DNA of 64,000 bases from NCBI RefSeq assembly GCF_049701115.1, contig NZ_JBNATX010000002.1, positions 62,001-126,000 on the forward strand, in the 5' to 3' direction. The notes beneath the pieces were generated by a model that made no database searches, was not told the origin of the DNA, and was given only the letters and a program-made list of their open reading frames with translations. Below, one piece after another: positions 1-8,970 of the stretch. Position 1 is the first letter of the stretch. Every line of letters begins with the position of its first letter. The stretch comes from Thermoanaerobacter sp049701115. GTDB taxonomy: Bacteria; Bacillota; Thermoanaerobacteria; Thermoanaerobacterales; Thermoanaerobacteraceae. The translations under genes were made by a program, and so were the position numbers.

Positions 1-321
1 GTGAAAAACATACCTCAACCCATCTGGAGAAACTTCCCAATCTAAAGCTAGTCCAGAACCTTTTTCTATTTTTCCGTACTTATTTAGCCTCACTAGCCCT
101 TCTAATGTAGCATTTAACACTTCAAATGATACTAAATCAGTAGCCAACTGCGGATCCAGAGAAGGCGGTTCTTCCCCTAAATTAATATTTAAAACCTGCT
201 CATCTGCTAGTACTTTTTGGGAAGATATAGGATTAGAAGATTTAGAACATCCTGAAAAACTTAAAGATAAGATAAATAACACTGCAACAAATAGTGAAAT
301 TGCTCTCTTTTTCCCCCTCAC
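1..321 (-). CDS. OppA-family solute-binding lipoprotein, N-terminal part
   Basis: This is the first 107 residues of an extracellular substrate-binding protein of the SBP_bac_5 (oligopeptide or sugar ABC transporter) family; the rest runs off the window. The GTG start at 321 is the first start after an in-frame TGA and has AGGGGGAG 11 bases upstream. A basic N-terminus and a hydrophobic stretch end in FSGC, a lipobox whose cysteine would be acylated. Then comes the family signature NINLGEEPPSLDPQLATD, followed by EGLVRLNKYGKIE and LDWEVSPDGLRYVF, which match the start of the mature domain. Substrate cannot be told. It has its own promoter, so it is not part of the ribose operon that follows. 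Confidence 0.85.
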   Translation of the reverse strand, partial: MRGKKRAISLFVAVLFILSLSFSGCSKSSNPISSQKVLADEQVLNINLGEEPPSLDPQLATDLVSFEVLNATLEGLVRLNKYGKIEKGSGLALDWEVSPDGLRYVFH

Positions 322-411
322 TAGTCACTTCACTCCCCCTTATAAATTGTAAAAACTCTAGCTCTACGTCACTTCTCAAATGTCATAAATTTTTATTCAA
401 GGTTATAAATA

Positions 412-439
412 ATTATATCATTAAATGTTTTCATTTCAA
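412..439 (-). promoter_or_regulatory. Sigma-A promoter of the OppA-like gene
   Basis: On the minus strand TTGAAA (439-434) and TATAAT (417-412) are separated by 16 bases, about 90 bases upstream of the GTG start of the solute-binding lipoprotein. Both hexamers are close to consensus. Confidence 0.65.
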
Positions 440-540
440 TAGTGTCTATTAAAAATTTACACTAAAATTTTGGATCGATTTTTAATCCATTAAAAATCTT
501 GACAAACAACTTTTTAAATAACTACAATGAAGTTAAAAAG

Positions 541-575
541 AAAAATAAAAAAAGCCTGCCACCAAAGTGACAGGC
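541..575 (-). terminator. Terminator of the rbs operon
   Basis: GCCTG (554-558) pairs with CAGGC (571-575) and CAC with GTG inside it, with one mismatch. On the minus strand the stem is followed by a run of T (tttttttattttt). It lies 12 bases beyond the rbsB stop. Confidence 0.85.
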
Positions 576-587
576 AAAAATTGTAAG

Positions 588-1529
588 TTACTGAACATTT
601 TCTTTTGTTATAAGTTTAAGTTCTGCAGGAATGAAACTAGGTATTTTTTCTCCTTTCAAGTACTTATCAGCCATTTCAACTCCTAGTGAACCCATTAAAG
701 CTGGCTGCTGCGCAATTGTGGCAGCCATTTTTCCTTCTTTTATAGCTTTTAAAGCATCCTCAGTTCCATCAAAACCAACCACAATGATTCCTTGCCTATT
801 TGCTGCTTCAATTGCTTTTATAGCTCCCAAAGCCATCTCATCGTTTTGGGCAAACACTGCATCGATTTTAGGCTGAGCTTGCAAGATGTTTTCCATTACT
901 GATAAACCTTTGGAACGATCAAAATCAGCAGCCTGCTTTGCCACTATTTTTATATCTGGATACTTAGCAATAGCTTCATCAAACCCTTTGCCTCTATCTC
1001 TTGCCGCAGAAGCCCCAGGTATACCTTCAAGTTCTACCACATTTCCCTTGCCATTTAGAGCTTTAGCTATAAATTCTGCAGCCATTTCCCCACCCTTCAC
1101 GTTATCTGAAGCTATATGGCAAACTACTTTACCACCATTTGCTGACCTATCTATAGTTATAACTGGTATATTTTTGCTATTTGCCTCTTTTATAGCGGTA
1201 ACAACTGCATCACTATCCACAGGATTTATAAGTAAAACATCTACTTTTTGCTGAATCAAATCTTCTACATTAGAAAGCTCTTTAGAGGAATCATTTTGGG
1301 AATCTTCAACTATTATTTTATACCCTAACTCTTTCGCTTTTTCTTCTGCACCATTTTTTAAAGTTACAAAGAATGGATTGTTAAGAGTAGATATCACTAG
1401 CCCTATAGTTTTCCCTTCTTTGGTACTAGTAGGAGCTGTATTTGGAGTGCTTGTTTTACAACCACTCAAAACCAGCGCTGCCGAAATTACAAAAACAGCT
1501 AAAAGTAACAATATTCGCGATCTTCTCAT
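588..1529 (-). CDS. rbsB: Ribose ABC transporter substrate-binding lipoprotein RbsB
   Basis: Extracellular ribose-binding protein of the Peripla_BP_4 family, the last gene of the rbs operon. A signal segment of hydrophobic residues ends in LSGC, a clean lipobox, and a Ser/Thr/Pro linker precedes the domain starting KTIGLVISTLNNPFF. Typical family patterns NPVDSDAV and VVGFDGTEDAL are present. I start at ATG 1529 because AAGGGGTG lies 11 bases before it; a GTG at 1541 (317 residues) would overlap that ribosome site. The gene is followed by a strong terminator. Sugar specificity is inferred from the complete rbsRKDACB context. Confidence 0.93.
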   Translation of the reverse strand: MRRSRILLLLAVFVISAALVLSGCKTSTPNTAPTSTKEGKTIGLVISTLNNPFFVTLKNGAEEKAKELGYKIIVEDSQNDSSKELSNVEDLIQQKVDVLLINPVDSDAVVTAIKEANSKNIPVITIDRSANGGKVVCHIASDNVKGGEMAAEFIAKALNGKGNVVELEGIPGASAARDRGKGFDEAIAKYPDIKIVAKQAADFDRSKGLSVMENILQAQPKIDAVFAQNDEMALGAIKAIEAANRQGIIVVGFDGTEDALKAIKEGKMAATIAQQPALMGSLGVEMADKYLKGEKIPSFIPAELKLITKENVQ

Positions 1530-1617
1530 AGGTCTCTTCACCCCTTTAATTTTTAATATATTACATCTAAAACTTCAAGAAAATTTCTCAATTCCCAGAC
1601 ATCCCCCCTTTTCTCCT

Positions 1618-2574
1618 CTATTCACTTTCTTTCTTGTCCAAAGCTATAGCAAGTAGTATTACTAAACCTTTTACAATATATTGATAAAAAGGTGAAACGT
1701 TAAGCAAATTCAGGCCGTTGTTCAGCACACCTATTATTAGAGCACCTATCAAAGTCCCAATTATTCCACCTTCTCCTCCTGACAAACTTGTTCCTCCTAA
1801 CACCACAGCAGCTATCGCGTCAAGCTCTGCACCTTGTCCTGCTGTTGGAGCAGCAGAGTTTAACCTTGAAGTAATTATTAAGCCGCTTACTGCTGCTAAA
1901 AAGCCACTTAAGGCATATACAAATAGAATTACTTTGTTAGTATCAATTCCCGCTAGCTTAGCAGCTTGTAAATTCCCACCTGTTGCATAGACATACCTTC
2001 CTAGTCTATTGTTTTTTAAAATATAGTATCCTATTACAAAAACGAGAATTGTGATAATTATTGGAACAGGAATGGAACCAACATACCCATTGCCAATATA
2101 TCCAAAAGCTTTTCCTAACCCCGTTATTGGTTGGCCATTAGTATATACAAGCGTAAGCCCTCTTGCTATTGTCATCATAGCAAACGTAGCAATAAATGGA
2201 GGAATATTCCATTTGATTATCGCAAAACCATTAAACAATCCTAAACCAGTACCTATTATTAAACCCATTAATAAAGCTATAATTAGGGGCATGCCATCTT
2301 TCAACATCCCGGCTGTAACTGCACTTGAAAACGCCAAAATAGAGCCCACAGATAAGTCTATTCCACCAGTCAATATCACAAATGTCATTCCTACAGCCAT
2401 TATTGCGTTTAGAGAGGTTTGCCTTAATACATTTGTAAGGTTATAGTAATCCAAAAAACGTGGAGATAATATTGAAAACGCGATAATTAATCCCAATAAA
2501 CCTATTAAAGATTTGGCTTTTAAAAGCAACTCACCAATATTTATTTTCATTGCTTTTTCGTTCGGTAGCTTCAA
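1618..2574 (-). CDS. rbsC: Ribose ABC transporter permease RbsC
   Basis: Integral membrane permease of the BPD_transp_2 family, 318 residues and about eight to ten hydrophobic segments. The family motif region GQGAELDAIAAVVLGGTSLSGGEGGIIGT is visible near residues 240-270 (conserved EAA-like loop that contacts the ATPase). The start is TTG 2574: AGGAGGGG, contributed by the end of rbsA, lies six bases upstream, and the one ATG nearby runs straight into a stop. The gene begins one base after the rbsA stop codon, so the two are translationally linked. Confidence 0.92.
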   Translation of the reverse strand: MKLPNEKAMKINIGELLLKAKSLIGLLGLIIAFSILSPRFLDYYNLTNVLRQTSLNAIMAVGMTFVILTGGIDLSVGSILAFSSAVTAGMLKDGMPLIIALLMGLIIGTGLGLFNGFAIIKWNIPPFIATFAMMTIARGLTLVYTNGQPITGLGKAFGYIGNGYVGSIPVPIIITILVFVIGYYILKNNRLGRYVYATGGNLQAAKLAGIDTNKVILFVYALSGFLAAVSGLIITSRLNSAAPTAGQGAELDAIAAVVLGGTSLSGGEGGIIGTLIGALIIGVLNNGLNLLNVSPFYQYIVKGLVILLAIALDKKESE

Positions 2575-2575
2575 T

Positions 2576-4066
2576 TCATTCCCCTCCTACAGCTTTTAAC
2601 ATAACTTTTTCTTCTGTAGCTTCTTCGCGAGAAATTTCTCCTGTTATTTTCCCTTCATGCATTACTATAATCCTATCACTTATATTCAAAACTTCAGGTA
2701 ATTCCGAAGATATTAAAATTATACCAATACCCTGTCTTTTTAACTCATTGATCAATTTATATATTTCATTTTTCGCTCCTACGTCAATACCTCGGGTTGG
2801 TTCATCGAGAATAATTAACTTTGGATCTGTCAATAAACATTTAGCGATCGCTACTTTTTGTTGATTCCCACCACTCAACCTAAATACTTTCTGGTTGGGA
2901 GAAAAGGACTTTATATTTAATTTCTGAATCATTTCATTTACTATAGATCTCTCTTTTGAAAAGCTAATAGTCCCTATATAGTCAGAAATTTTTTTCAAAG
3001 CCGAAAGAGTCATATTTTCTTTCAAAGTATGTTTTATAATTAATCCTTCATTTCTTCTGTCTTCTGATAAATACATTATCCCCTTTTCAATAGCATCTCT
3101 AGGGCTTTTTATTTCTACCTCTTTCCCTTCTAAATAAATTTTGCCCGACGTCTTTCTGTAGAATCCAAAAATTGTCTTTGCTACTTCCGTTCTACCTGCA
3201 CCTATTAGCCCCGCAAATCCAACTACCTCTCCCTTTCTTACAACAAAAGAAACCCTTTCAAACATACCTTTTACACTCAAATTTTCCACGCGTAATATTT
3301 CTTCTCCTGGAGAAGAAGACTCGTAAGGAAAATGCTCTTTTAACTCTCTACCCACCATCATCTTTACTAAGTCATCACGTGTAACTTCACTAATTTTACC
3401 TTGAGAAATGAGGTGCCCATCTCTTAAAACAATATAGTCATCGCAAATCTCAAAAATTTCGTTCAACCTATGAGAAATATAAATGATAGACTTACCTTCC
3501 TTTCTAAGCCTTTTTATTACCTCAAATAACCTTCTCGTCTCTCCTTCTGTCAATGCAGCGGTAGGTTCATCCATCACTAATATCTCTGCGTTCATTAAAA
3601 GACTCCTAGCTATTTCTACCATTTGTTGTTCGCCAACGCTGAGGTGTTTAACCAACCTATCCACATTTAGATCCATCCCTAATTCATGAAGGATCTTAGT
3701 ACTTTCTTGTTTTATTTTCTTCCAATCAATAGAATTAAAAGCTCTCACATACTCTCTCCCTAAGAAAATATTTTCAGCAATACTTAAAGAAGGAACTAAA
3801 TTAAGTTCCTGATGAATCATCGCAATTCCATATTTTTCTGCATCTCTAACATTTCGTATATTCACTTTTTTCCCTTTTAAATAAATGCCTCCCTCATCTT
3901 TTTCATAAATTCCGCACAAAATTTTCATTAGTGTTGATTTTCCAGCACCATTCTCACCTAATAGTGCTAATACGCGACCTCTATATAAAGTTAAATCAAC
4001 ATTATCCAATACTTTGACATTGCCAAATTTCTTACTAATACCTTTCATCTGTAAAATAGGTTCCAA
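2576..4066 (-). CDS. rbsA: Ribose ABC transporter ATP-binding protein RbsA
   Basis: Tandem ABC ATPase of 496 residues that powers ribose import with RbsB and RbsC. The first half has Walker A GENGAGKST, signature LSVGEQQ and Walker B LVMDEPTAAL. The second half has a degenerate Walker A (GLIGAGRTE), signature LSGGNQQ and Walker B LIILDEPTRGID; the weakened second P-loop is normal for sugar ATPases of this class. The TTG start at 4066 has a GGGGGG ribosome site eight bases upstream. It sits between rbsD and rbsC. Confidence 0.95.
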   Translation of the reverse strand: MEPILQMKGISKKFGNVKVLDNVDLTLYRGRVLALLGENGAGKSTLMKILCGIYEKDEGGIYLKGKKVNIRNVRDAEKYGIAMIHQELNLVPSLSIAENIFLGREYVRAFNSIDWKKIKQESTKILHELGMDLNVDRLVKHLSVGEQQMVEIARSLLMNAEILVMDEPTAALTEGETRRLFEVIKRLRKEGKSIIYISHRLNEIFEICDDYIVLRDGHLISQGKISEVTRDDLVKMMVGRELKEHFPYESSSPGEEILRVENLSVKGMFERVSFVVRKGEVVGFAGLIGAGRTEVAKTIFGFYRKTSGKIYLEGKEVEIKSPRDAIEKGIMYLSEDRRNEGLIIKHTLKENMTLSALKKISDYIGTISFSKERSIVNEMIQKLNIKSFSPNQKVFRLSGGNQQKVAIAKCLLTDPKLIILDEPTRGIDVGAKNEIYKLINELKRQGIGIILISSELPEVLNISDRIIVMHEGKITGEISREEATEEKVMLKAVGGE

Positions 4067-4084
4067 AAATTATTCCCCCCTACT

Positions 4085-4477
4085 TTAAAACTCTACACCT
4101 GATTCCAAAACAATATTTGCATAGGGAGTATATTCACCTGTTCTTATCACAGCTTTTGCATTCTTACACATTTCTTTCAGCTGTTCATGATCAATAATTA
4201 CTAACTTATCGCCAAATTGCTCTGACAATTCTAAATACAGTTTTTTGTTTTTATCTATCATCTCTCTTGCTATATAAGCCTTCTCTACTCCTAATTCCGT
4301 AAGAACTGTATTCAATGTATCCCTAAAGCTTGGTATGCCTTTAGTTAAAGCAATGTCAATTCTTTTAACATTATCTGGTATAGGTAACCCGCTATCAGCA
4401 ATTACTAATAAATCTTTGTGCCCTAATCTTGCAACTACTTCTGAAATTTCACTATTTAATAATGCCGTTTTCTTCAT
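4085..4477 (-). CDS. rbsD: D-ribose pyranase RbsD
   Basis: Interconverts beta-pyranose and beta-furanose forms of ribose, supplying the furanose that ribokinase uses. The 130-residue length is standard, and the catalytic histidine is seen at His20 in EVVARLGHKD; the conserved C-terminal RTGEYTPYANIVL is also present. ATG 4477 has GGAGAGGAG eight bases upstream. It lies four bases after rbsK and 18 bases before rbsA in the same operon. Confidence 0.95.
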   Translation of the reverse strand: MKKTALLNSEISEVVARLGHKDLLVIADSGLPIPDNVKRIDIALTKGIPSFRDTLNTVLTELGVEKAYIAREMIDKNKKLYLELSEQFGDKLVIIDHEQLKEMCKNAKAVIRTGEYTPYANIVLESGVEF

Positions 4478-4481
4478 TGTT

Positions 4482-5402
4482 TCAACTCCTCTCCTTAATA
4501 AATTTTTCTACTTCTTCTTTATAAGGCAAAGAAGTCTGGGCACCTTCTTTAGTCACCGTAAGTGCAGCAACAAATGTAGCAAATCTTATTGCATCCTCTA
4601 TTTTTTCCCCTTTGCTTAAAGCAAAAGCTAACGCTCCTGTAAATGAATCACCAGCTGCTGTTGTATCAACGGCAGTAACTTTAATTGCATCAAACAGTTT
4701 TTCTGTATTTTTATTAACGAAATAACATCCTTTTTCTCCGATAGTAGTTATGACATTTTGGACTCCTTTATCTAACAAACATTTAGAAGCTTTTCTTATA
4801 TCTTCAATTGTTTCTATTTTGCTTTTGGACAAAAAAGACAATTCTGTTTCATTTGGAGTTAAAATGTAAATCTTTTCGAAAAGTGAGTCAGGTAATTCAC
4901 AAGCTGGTGCAGGATTTAGTATAACTTTTACTCCTTTGCTATAACACAAATCTACTGCAAACTTCACTGTTTCAATTGGTATTTCTAATTGAAGAAGACA
5001 TATTTCTGCTTCATCAAAAAAATGCTCATATTTTTTTATTTGTTTTATATCAAGCTTCTTGTTTGCACCCTGATAAACTACTATATTGTTTTCTCCTTTT
5101 TCACTCACGTTAATATATGCTGTACCTGTGGGAGTCTCTGAATCAAATTCTATTCCTTCTACACCTACCCCATTGCTTTTTAAATCCCTATATAATTTTT
5201 GGCCATACTCATCATTTCCTACTCGACCAATCATAGAAACATTTCCACCTAATCTAGCTATAGATACAGCTTGGTTTGCACCTTTACCACCACCATAATT
5301 TTTTAAATCGTAAGCAATAACTGTCTCTCCAACAACTGGAATGCGCGGTACTCTTATTACAATATCCATGTTAATACTTCCTACAACAACTATTTTTCTC
5401 AT
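4482..5402 (-). CDS. rbsK: Ribokinase RbsK
   Basis: PfkB-family kinase making ribose 5-phosphate. Residues 38-42 GGGKGANQA form the sugar-binding glycine motif, and TAAGDSFTGA (catalytic Asp252) the anion hole and base. 306 residues is the usual ribokinase length. ATG 5402 has AAAGGTGGG six bases upstream; the gene begins three bases after the rbsR stop, implying coupled translation. In the cytosol it acts on sugar imported by RbsABC, feeding the pentose phosphate route that includes the transketolase at 17.6 kb. Confidence 0.95.
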   Translation of the reverse strand: MRKIVVVGSINMDIVIRVPRIPVVGETVIAYDLKNYGGGKGANQAVSIARLGGNVSMIGRVGNDEYGQKLYRDLKSNGVGVEGIEFDSETPTGTAYINVSEKGENNIVVYQGANKKLDIKQIKKYEHFFDEAEICLLQLEIPIETVKFAVDLCYSKGVKVILNPAPACELPDSLFEKIYILTPNETELSFLSKSKIETIEDIRKASKCLLDKGVQNVITTIGEKGCYFVNKNTEKLFDAIKVTAVDTTAAGDSFTGALAFALSKGEKIEDAIRFATFVAALTVTKEGAQTSLPYKEEVEKFIKERS

Positions 5403-5405
5403 TTT

Positions 5406-6422
5406 TTACCCACCTTTGACTAATTTAGTACTTTGCCGGATTACCAACTGCGGTCTAAAATTAATAATTTTTTTCTTCAGTTTTTTACCCTCTATAAGCT
5501 TTATTAACATTCTAGCAGCAGTCAAACCCATATCATAAGCAGGTTGCTTTATAGTAGTCAATTGCGGCTCCAGTATTTGAGAAAGCTGTATATCATCAAA
5601 TCCAACCACTGAAATATCATCAGGAATTTTATACCCAAAAGACCGAATCGTTTTATATGCACCATACGCCATCAAATCATTGCAAGCGAAAATAGCAGAC
5701 ATATCTTTATTATCCTTTAATAACCTCTCTGCTCCAATTATCCCACCGTTTATCTTATAATCCCCTTCAAATATAAGTTTCTCATCAATTTTTATTCCAC
5801 TATCTAATAATGCTTTTTTGTACCCTTCTAATCTTTCTCTAGCACTTTTGGTATGCAAAGGGCCAGTTATACAACCAATTTTTTCATGCCCCAAATCTAT
5901 GAGATGTTTCGTTGCAATATAACCACCTTCATAATTATCAAGAAAAACCCCATAAATATTTTCTGAATCAACACGCCTATCCATTATGACAACCGGAATC
6001 CCGCTCTCCACAAGTTCTATGATATGCTCGTGTTTCGGAATAGAGCTGCTTGTAAATATTATCCCATCCACATATTTCTCTTTTAATGCTTTTATATACT
6101 CACTTTCCTTCTCTAAATTATCATCTGTGTTACATAAGAAAACATTGTAGCCATAGATGTGAGCACTATCCTCTACTCCTCGGGCAATATCAGGGAAAAA
6201 TGGGTTAGAAATATCAGGAATTATAAGACCAATGGTTTTAGTCTTTTTAGTAACTAGCCCCCTTGCAATGGCATTAGGCTGATACCCAAGCTCTCTTACT
6301 AATTTAAGAATTTTTTGCCTCGTTTCCTCGCTAACCCCTTCCGGTTTATTGTTTATAACTCTTGATACAGTGGTCACAGATACATTCGCTAATCTAGCAA
6401 TATCTTTTATTGTAACTGCCAT
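5406..6422 (-). CDS. rbsR: LacI-family ribose operon repressor RbsR
   Basis: Transcriptional repressor of 338 residues. The N-terminal helix-turn-helix IKDIARLANVSVTTVSRVIN (residues 5-24) and hinge are followed by a periplasmic-binding-protein-like effector domain starting KTKTIGLIIPDISNPFF. It is the first gene of the operon, and a palindromic LacI-type site lies over its own transcription start, so autorepression of the whole operon relieved by ribose is the likely mechanism. ATG 6422 has AAGGTGA seven bases upstream. Specificity for ribose is inferred from the genes it precedes. Confidence 0.9.
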   Translation of the reverse strand: MAVTIKDIARLANVSVTTVSRVINNKPEGVSEETRQKILKLVRELGYQPNAIARGLVTKKTKTIGLIIPDISNPFFPDIARGVEDSAHIYGYNVFLCNTDDNLEKESEYIKALKEKYVDGIIFTSSSIPKHEHIIELVESGIPVVIMDRRVDSENIYGVFLDNYEGGYIATKHLIDLGHEKIGCITGPLHTKSARERLEGYKKALLDSGIKIDEKLIFEGDYKINGGIIGAERLLKDNKDMSAIFACNDLMAYGAYKTIRSFGYKIPDDISVVGFDDIQLSQILEPQLTTIKQPAYDMGLTAARMLIKLIEGKKLKKKIINFRPQLVIRQSTKLVKGG

Positions 6423-6446
6423 GTTTCTATCACCTTGTTAATATAG

Positions 6447-6471
6447 TTTAACGTTTTAGTAAAACGCTTAA
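6447..6471. promoter_or_regulatory. Palindromic LacI-type operator of the rbs operon
   Basis: A 25-bp imperfect palindrome: arms TTTAACGTTTTA and TAAAACGCTTAA around a central G, ten of twelve arm positions symmetric. Its AACG-CGTT core is typical of LacI-family operators. It starts five bases downstream of the -10 box, so a bound repressor would block initiation. RbsR is the obvious ligand. Confidence 0.8.
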
Positions 6472-6475
6472 CTAT

Positions 6476-6504
6476 ATAATAGAACAAAATTTATTCTTTG
6501 TCAA
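6476..6504 (-). promoter_or_regulatory. Sigma-A promoter of the rbs operon
   Basis: Minus-strand TTGACA (6504-6499), a 17-base spacer, then TATTAT (6481-6476): near-perfect spacing and consensus, with the RbsR operator directly downstream. Confidence 0.85.
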
Positions 6505-6601
6505 GTATAAAAATAAAATTTTTTACACAAAGTTAACACATATTTTTCGAAATTGTGATACAATTTTTATGAGGGGATAAATTTAAGGAGGAGGTAATCT
6601 A

Positions 6602-7942
6602 TTGAGGAAAAAATATATTCTTGATACAAATGTACTTTTACATGACCCCATGTCTTTATATAACTTTGATGATAATGAAGTTATCATACCTGCAGTTGTA
6701 ATTGAAGAAATAGACCGAATGAAAAACTTTCAGAATGAGGTAGGAAGAAATGCAAGGTTAGTGGGAAGAATTTTTGACAAATTGAGAGAGAAAGGAAAGT
6801 TAAATGAGGGAGTTCCTTTGGAAAATGGAGGATTAATAAAAATTGAATTAAATCATATTGCAAACGAAACTGTAAAAGAACATTTTATTGAAATAACTAA
6901 TGATAATCGCATTTTGGCAGTGACCTTAAATTTGTTCCATGAAGAACAAAAAAAGGAAAATCCCACGCCTGTAATTCTTGTCTCAAAAGATGTAATAATG
7001 CGCGTAAAAGCAGATGCCTTAGGAGTTCCTTCTCAAGATTACCTTTCCGACAAAATTAAAAACTACAACGACCTTTACACTGGTTTTATAACAACTTACG
7101 TTCATCCTTCTACAATAGATTTGTTCTACACTGAAAAGCGCTTAATCAGAAGCCTTATTCCAGAGTTAAGAGAAATTATTGATATCTATCCTAACCAATT
7201 TGTAATACTCAAGGATTCTTTTGGAAGTAGCAAATCTGCCGTAGCCAGATACAACAAAGAGACAGACTCTTTTGAACACCTTTATTCTCCAGAATCCATA
7301 TGGGATGTATCTCCTAGAAATGTACAACAGAGAATGGCAGTAGATTTACTGTTAAATGACAATATACCTGTCGTTACCCTTACAGGAAAAGCAGGAACAG
7401 GCAAAACTCTTCTCGCCCTTGCCTGTGGTCTTTTCAAGGTTTTGGATGAAAAAATATATAATAAACTTCTAATAGCCCGCCCGATAGTTCCCATGGGAAA
7501 CGACATAGGTTATCTACCTGGTGACAAAGAAGAAAAATTAAAACCATGGATGAAGCCCATATATGACAATTTCGAATATATTTTTAGAAATAGAAAAATA
7601 GATACAAATATTGAAGATGTAATTGCTGGCATAAAAAATATAGAAATCGAAGCATTGACTTATATAAGAGGAAGAAGCATACCAAAACAGTTTATAATAA
7701 TAGACGAGGCTCAGAATCTCACCCGCCACGAAATAAAAACAATCATCTCCCGTGTTGGTGAAGGAAGTAAAATAGTATTATTGGGCGACCCTGAACAAAT
7801 TGACAATCCCTATCTTGATGCAACCAGCAATGGCCTCACACAGACAGTAGAAAAATTCAAAGAATCAAAATTATCTGGACATGTAACTTTAATCAAAGGC
7901 GAACGCTCGGAAGTAGCTGAACTAGCAGCAAAACTATTATAA
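6602..7942 (+). CDS. PhoH-family ATPase with N-terminal PIN domain
   Basis: A 446-residue protein joining a PIN ribonuclease-like domain (about 1-140, with the acidic motif LDTNVLLHD including Asp8) to a PhoH ATPase domain (about 235-446, Walker A GKAGTGKT at 262-269, Walker B IIIDEAQ with Asp368-Glu369). This is the PhoH2/YlaK arrangement, in which RNase and helicase activities have been described; the substrate here is unknown. The TTG start at 6602 follows a strong AGGAGGAGG site. It is one of only two plus-strand genes, transcribed away from rbsR; a weak -10 TACAAT lies at 6559-6564. A bidirectional terminator follows. Confidence 0.88.
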   Translation: MRKKYILDTNVLLHDPMSLYNFDDNEVIIPAVVIEEIDRMKNFQNEVGRNARLVGRIFDKLREKGKLNEGVPLENGGLIKIELNHIANETVKEHFIEITNDNRILAVTLNLFHEEQKKENPTPVILVSKDVIMRVKADALGVPSQDYLSDKIKNYNDLYTGFITTYVHPSTIDLFYTEKRLIRSLIPELREIIDIYPNQFVILKDSFGSSKSAVARYNKETDSFEHLYSPESIWDVSPRNVQQRMAVDLLLNDNIPVVTLTGKAGTGKTLLALACGLFKVLDEKIYNKLLIARPIVPMGNDIGYLPGDKEEKLKPWMKPIYDNFEYIFRNRKIDTNIEDVIAGIKNIEIEALTYIRGRSIPKQFIIIDEAQNLTRHEIKTIISRVGEGSKIVLLGDPEQIDNPYLDATSNGLTQTVEKFKESKLSGHVTLIKGERSEVAELAAKLL

Positions 7943-7966
7943 AATCAGGGCATCTGCCCTGATTTT
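7941..7966. terminator. Bidirectional terminator between the PhoH gene and the sugar operon
   Basis: A perfect 11-bp stem, AAAATCAGGGC (7941-7951) and GCCCTGATTTT (7956-7966), with a four-base loop. A/T runs on both sides suit convergent genes; the stop codon of the minus-strand oxidoreductase gene overlaps the stem. Confidence 0.85.
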
Positions 7967-8888
7967 ATAACGCCTTTTTGTATATCTCTTCCACAATTTC
8001 ATGAGCCTTTAAAGCATAATCCAATTCTTCATTAACCAAGTTTTTATTATCACTCAATACATTCCCTATAAAGCTTTTTACAACATTTATAAAACCTTTT
8101 TTGTAAGACGTACTATCCCAACTTCCAAAAGTATGAACCTCTACGCATCCTTTTTCCATTGTTTTTAACAGCTCCATATCTTCTACAACAGCACTTTTGT
8201 TATGGCCATGCATTTCCAGCCTTTCGTAATCTTTCCCTGTATTTCTGTGCATCAAACCTATCGCTGTAAAGTTTTTCCCTTTTAATGTAACCATTATAGA
8301 TTTTAAAGCATCATTTTCTTTTAAGACATGTATATCTAACTCGCCTTCCTTTCTTACTATATAATACAAAGTATCTGCAATATGAATAAAATCATCATAT
8401 AGCGTATATTTTATATCGTCTCTTATGTCATTATCCCTATGTTTCTCCATTAAGCAAAGCTCTGGTGTAGTTCCTTTAAAAAACCCAAAAGCTTTTTGAT
8501 AAAGTGGTGCATGCCTTCTGTTAAATCCTATGGTAAATATTAGTGAATTCTTCTTAGCAAGGTTTATGAGTTCCTTTGTTTTCTCTAAATCATCTGTAAT
8601 GGGTTTGTCCAAATAGACATTAATTTTATTCTCTAAAAGCATTTTTACTATTTCATAGTGGCTAATAGTTGCCGTATGAACAAAAGCACAATCGGGCTTT
8701 AGTTTTATTGCATCCTCCAAATTCACATAGACATTAACACCGTATTTTTCTTTATATTTTTTTATTTTTTCCTCGTTCCTTCCTACTATTCCTATTATAT
8801 CTAACTCTTCTAATGTAAATATAAAAGGCAAATAGGCTTTATTAAAAATATTTCCCGGCCCTATGATAACAGCTTTTAATTTCTGCAT
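7965..8888 (-). CDS. Gfo/Idh/MocA-family oxidoreductase
   Basis: NAD(P)-dependent sugar dehydrogenase family. The N-terminus has the dinucleotide-binding pattern VIIGPGNIF; at about residue 95 the usual EKP motif appears as DKPIT, and TIGFNRRHAPLY follows. Start: TTG 8903 is possible, but GAGGTG lies seven bases before ATG 8888, giving 307 residues. It is the last gene of the sigma-54 sugar operon, 82 bases after the agaS-like stop. The substrate is unknown; a role with the amino-sugar or tagatose route is inference from position only. Confidence 0.75.
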   Translation of the reverse strand: MQKLKAVIIGPGNIFNKAYLPFIFTLEELDIIGIVGRNEEKIKKYKEKYGVNVYVNLEDAIKLKPDCAFVHTATISHYEIVKMLLENKINVYLDKPITDDLEKTKELINLAKKNSLIFTIGFNRRHAPLYQKAFGFFKGTTPELCLMEKHRDNDIRDDIKYTLYDDFIHIADTLYYIVRKEGELDIHVLKENDALKSIMVTLKGKNFTAIGLMHRNTGKDYERLEMHGHNKSAVVEDMELLKTMEKGCVEVHTFGSWDSTSYKKGFINVVKSFIGNVLSDNKNLVNEELDYALKAHEIVEEIYKKAL

Positions 8889-8970
8889 CATCGAACACCT
8901 CAATTAAGATTATAACATTTATGATAAAATTACAAAAGTTTCTCTAAAATTTTTAAATTAATAAATTTCA

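Noticed and set aside
499..528. Plus-strand TTGACA-N18-TACAAT pointing into the 3' end of rbsB (possible antisense RNA)
   Set aside because: Hexamers look good but spacing is 18, the DNA is very AT-rich, and the only nearby hairpin has its T run on the other strand; no gene follows.
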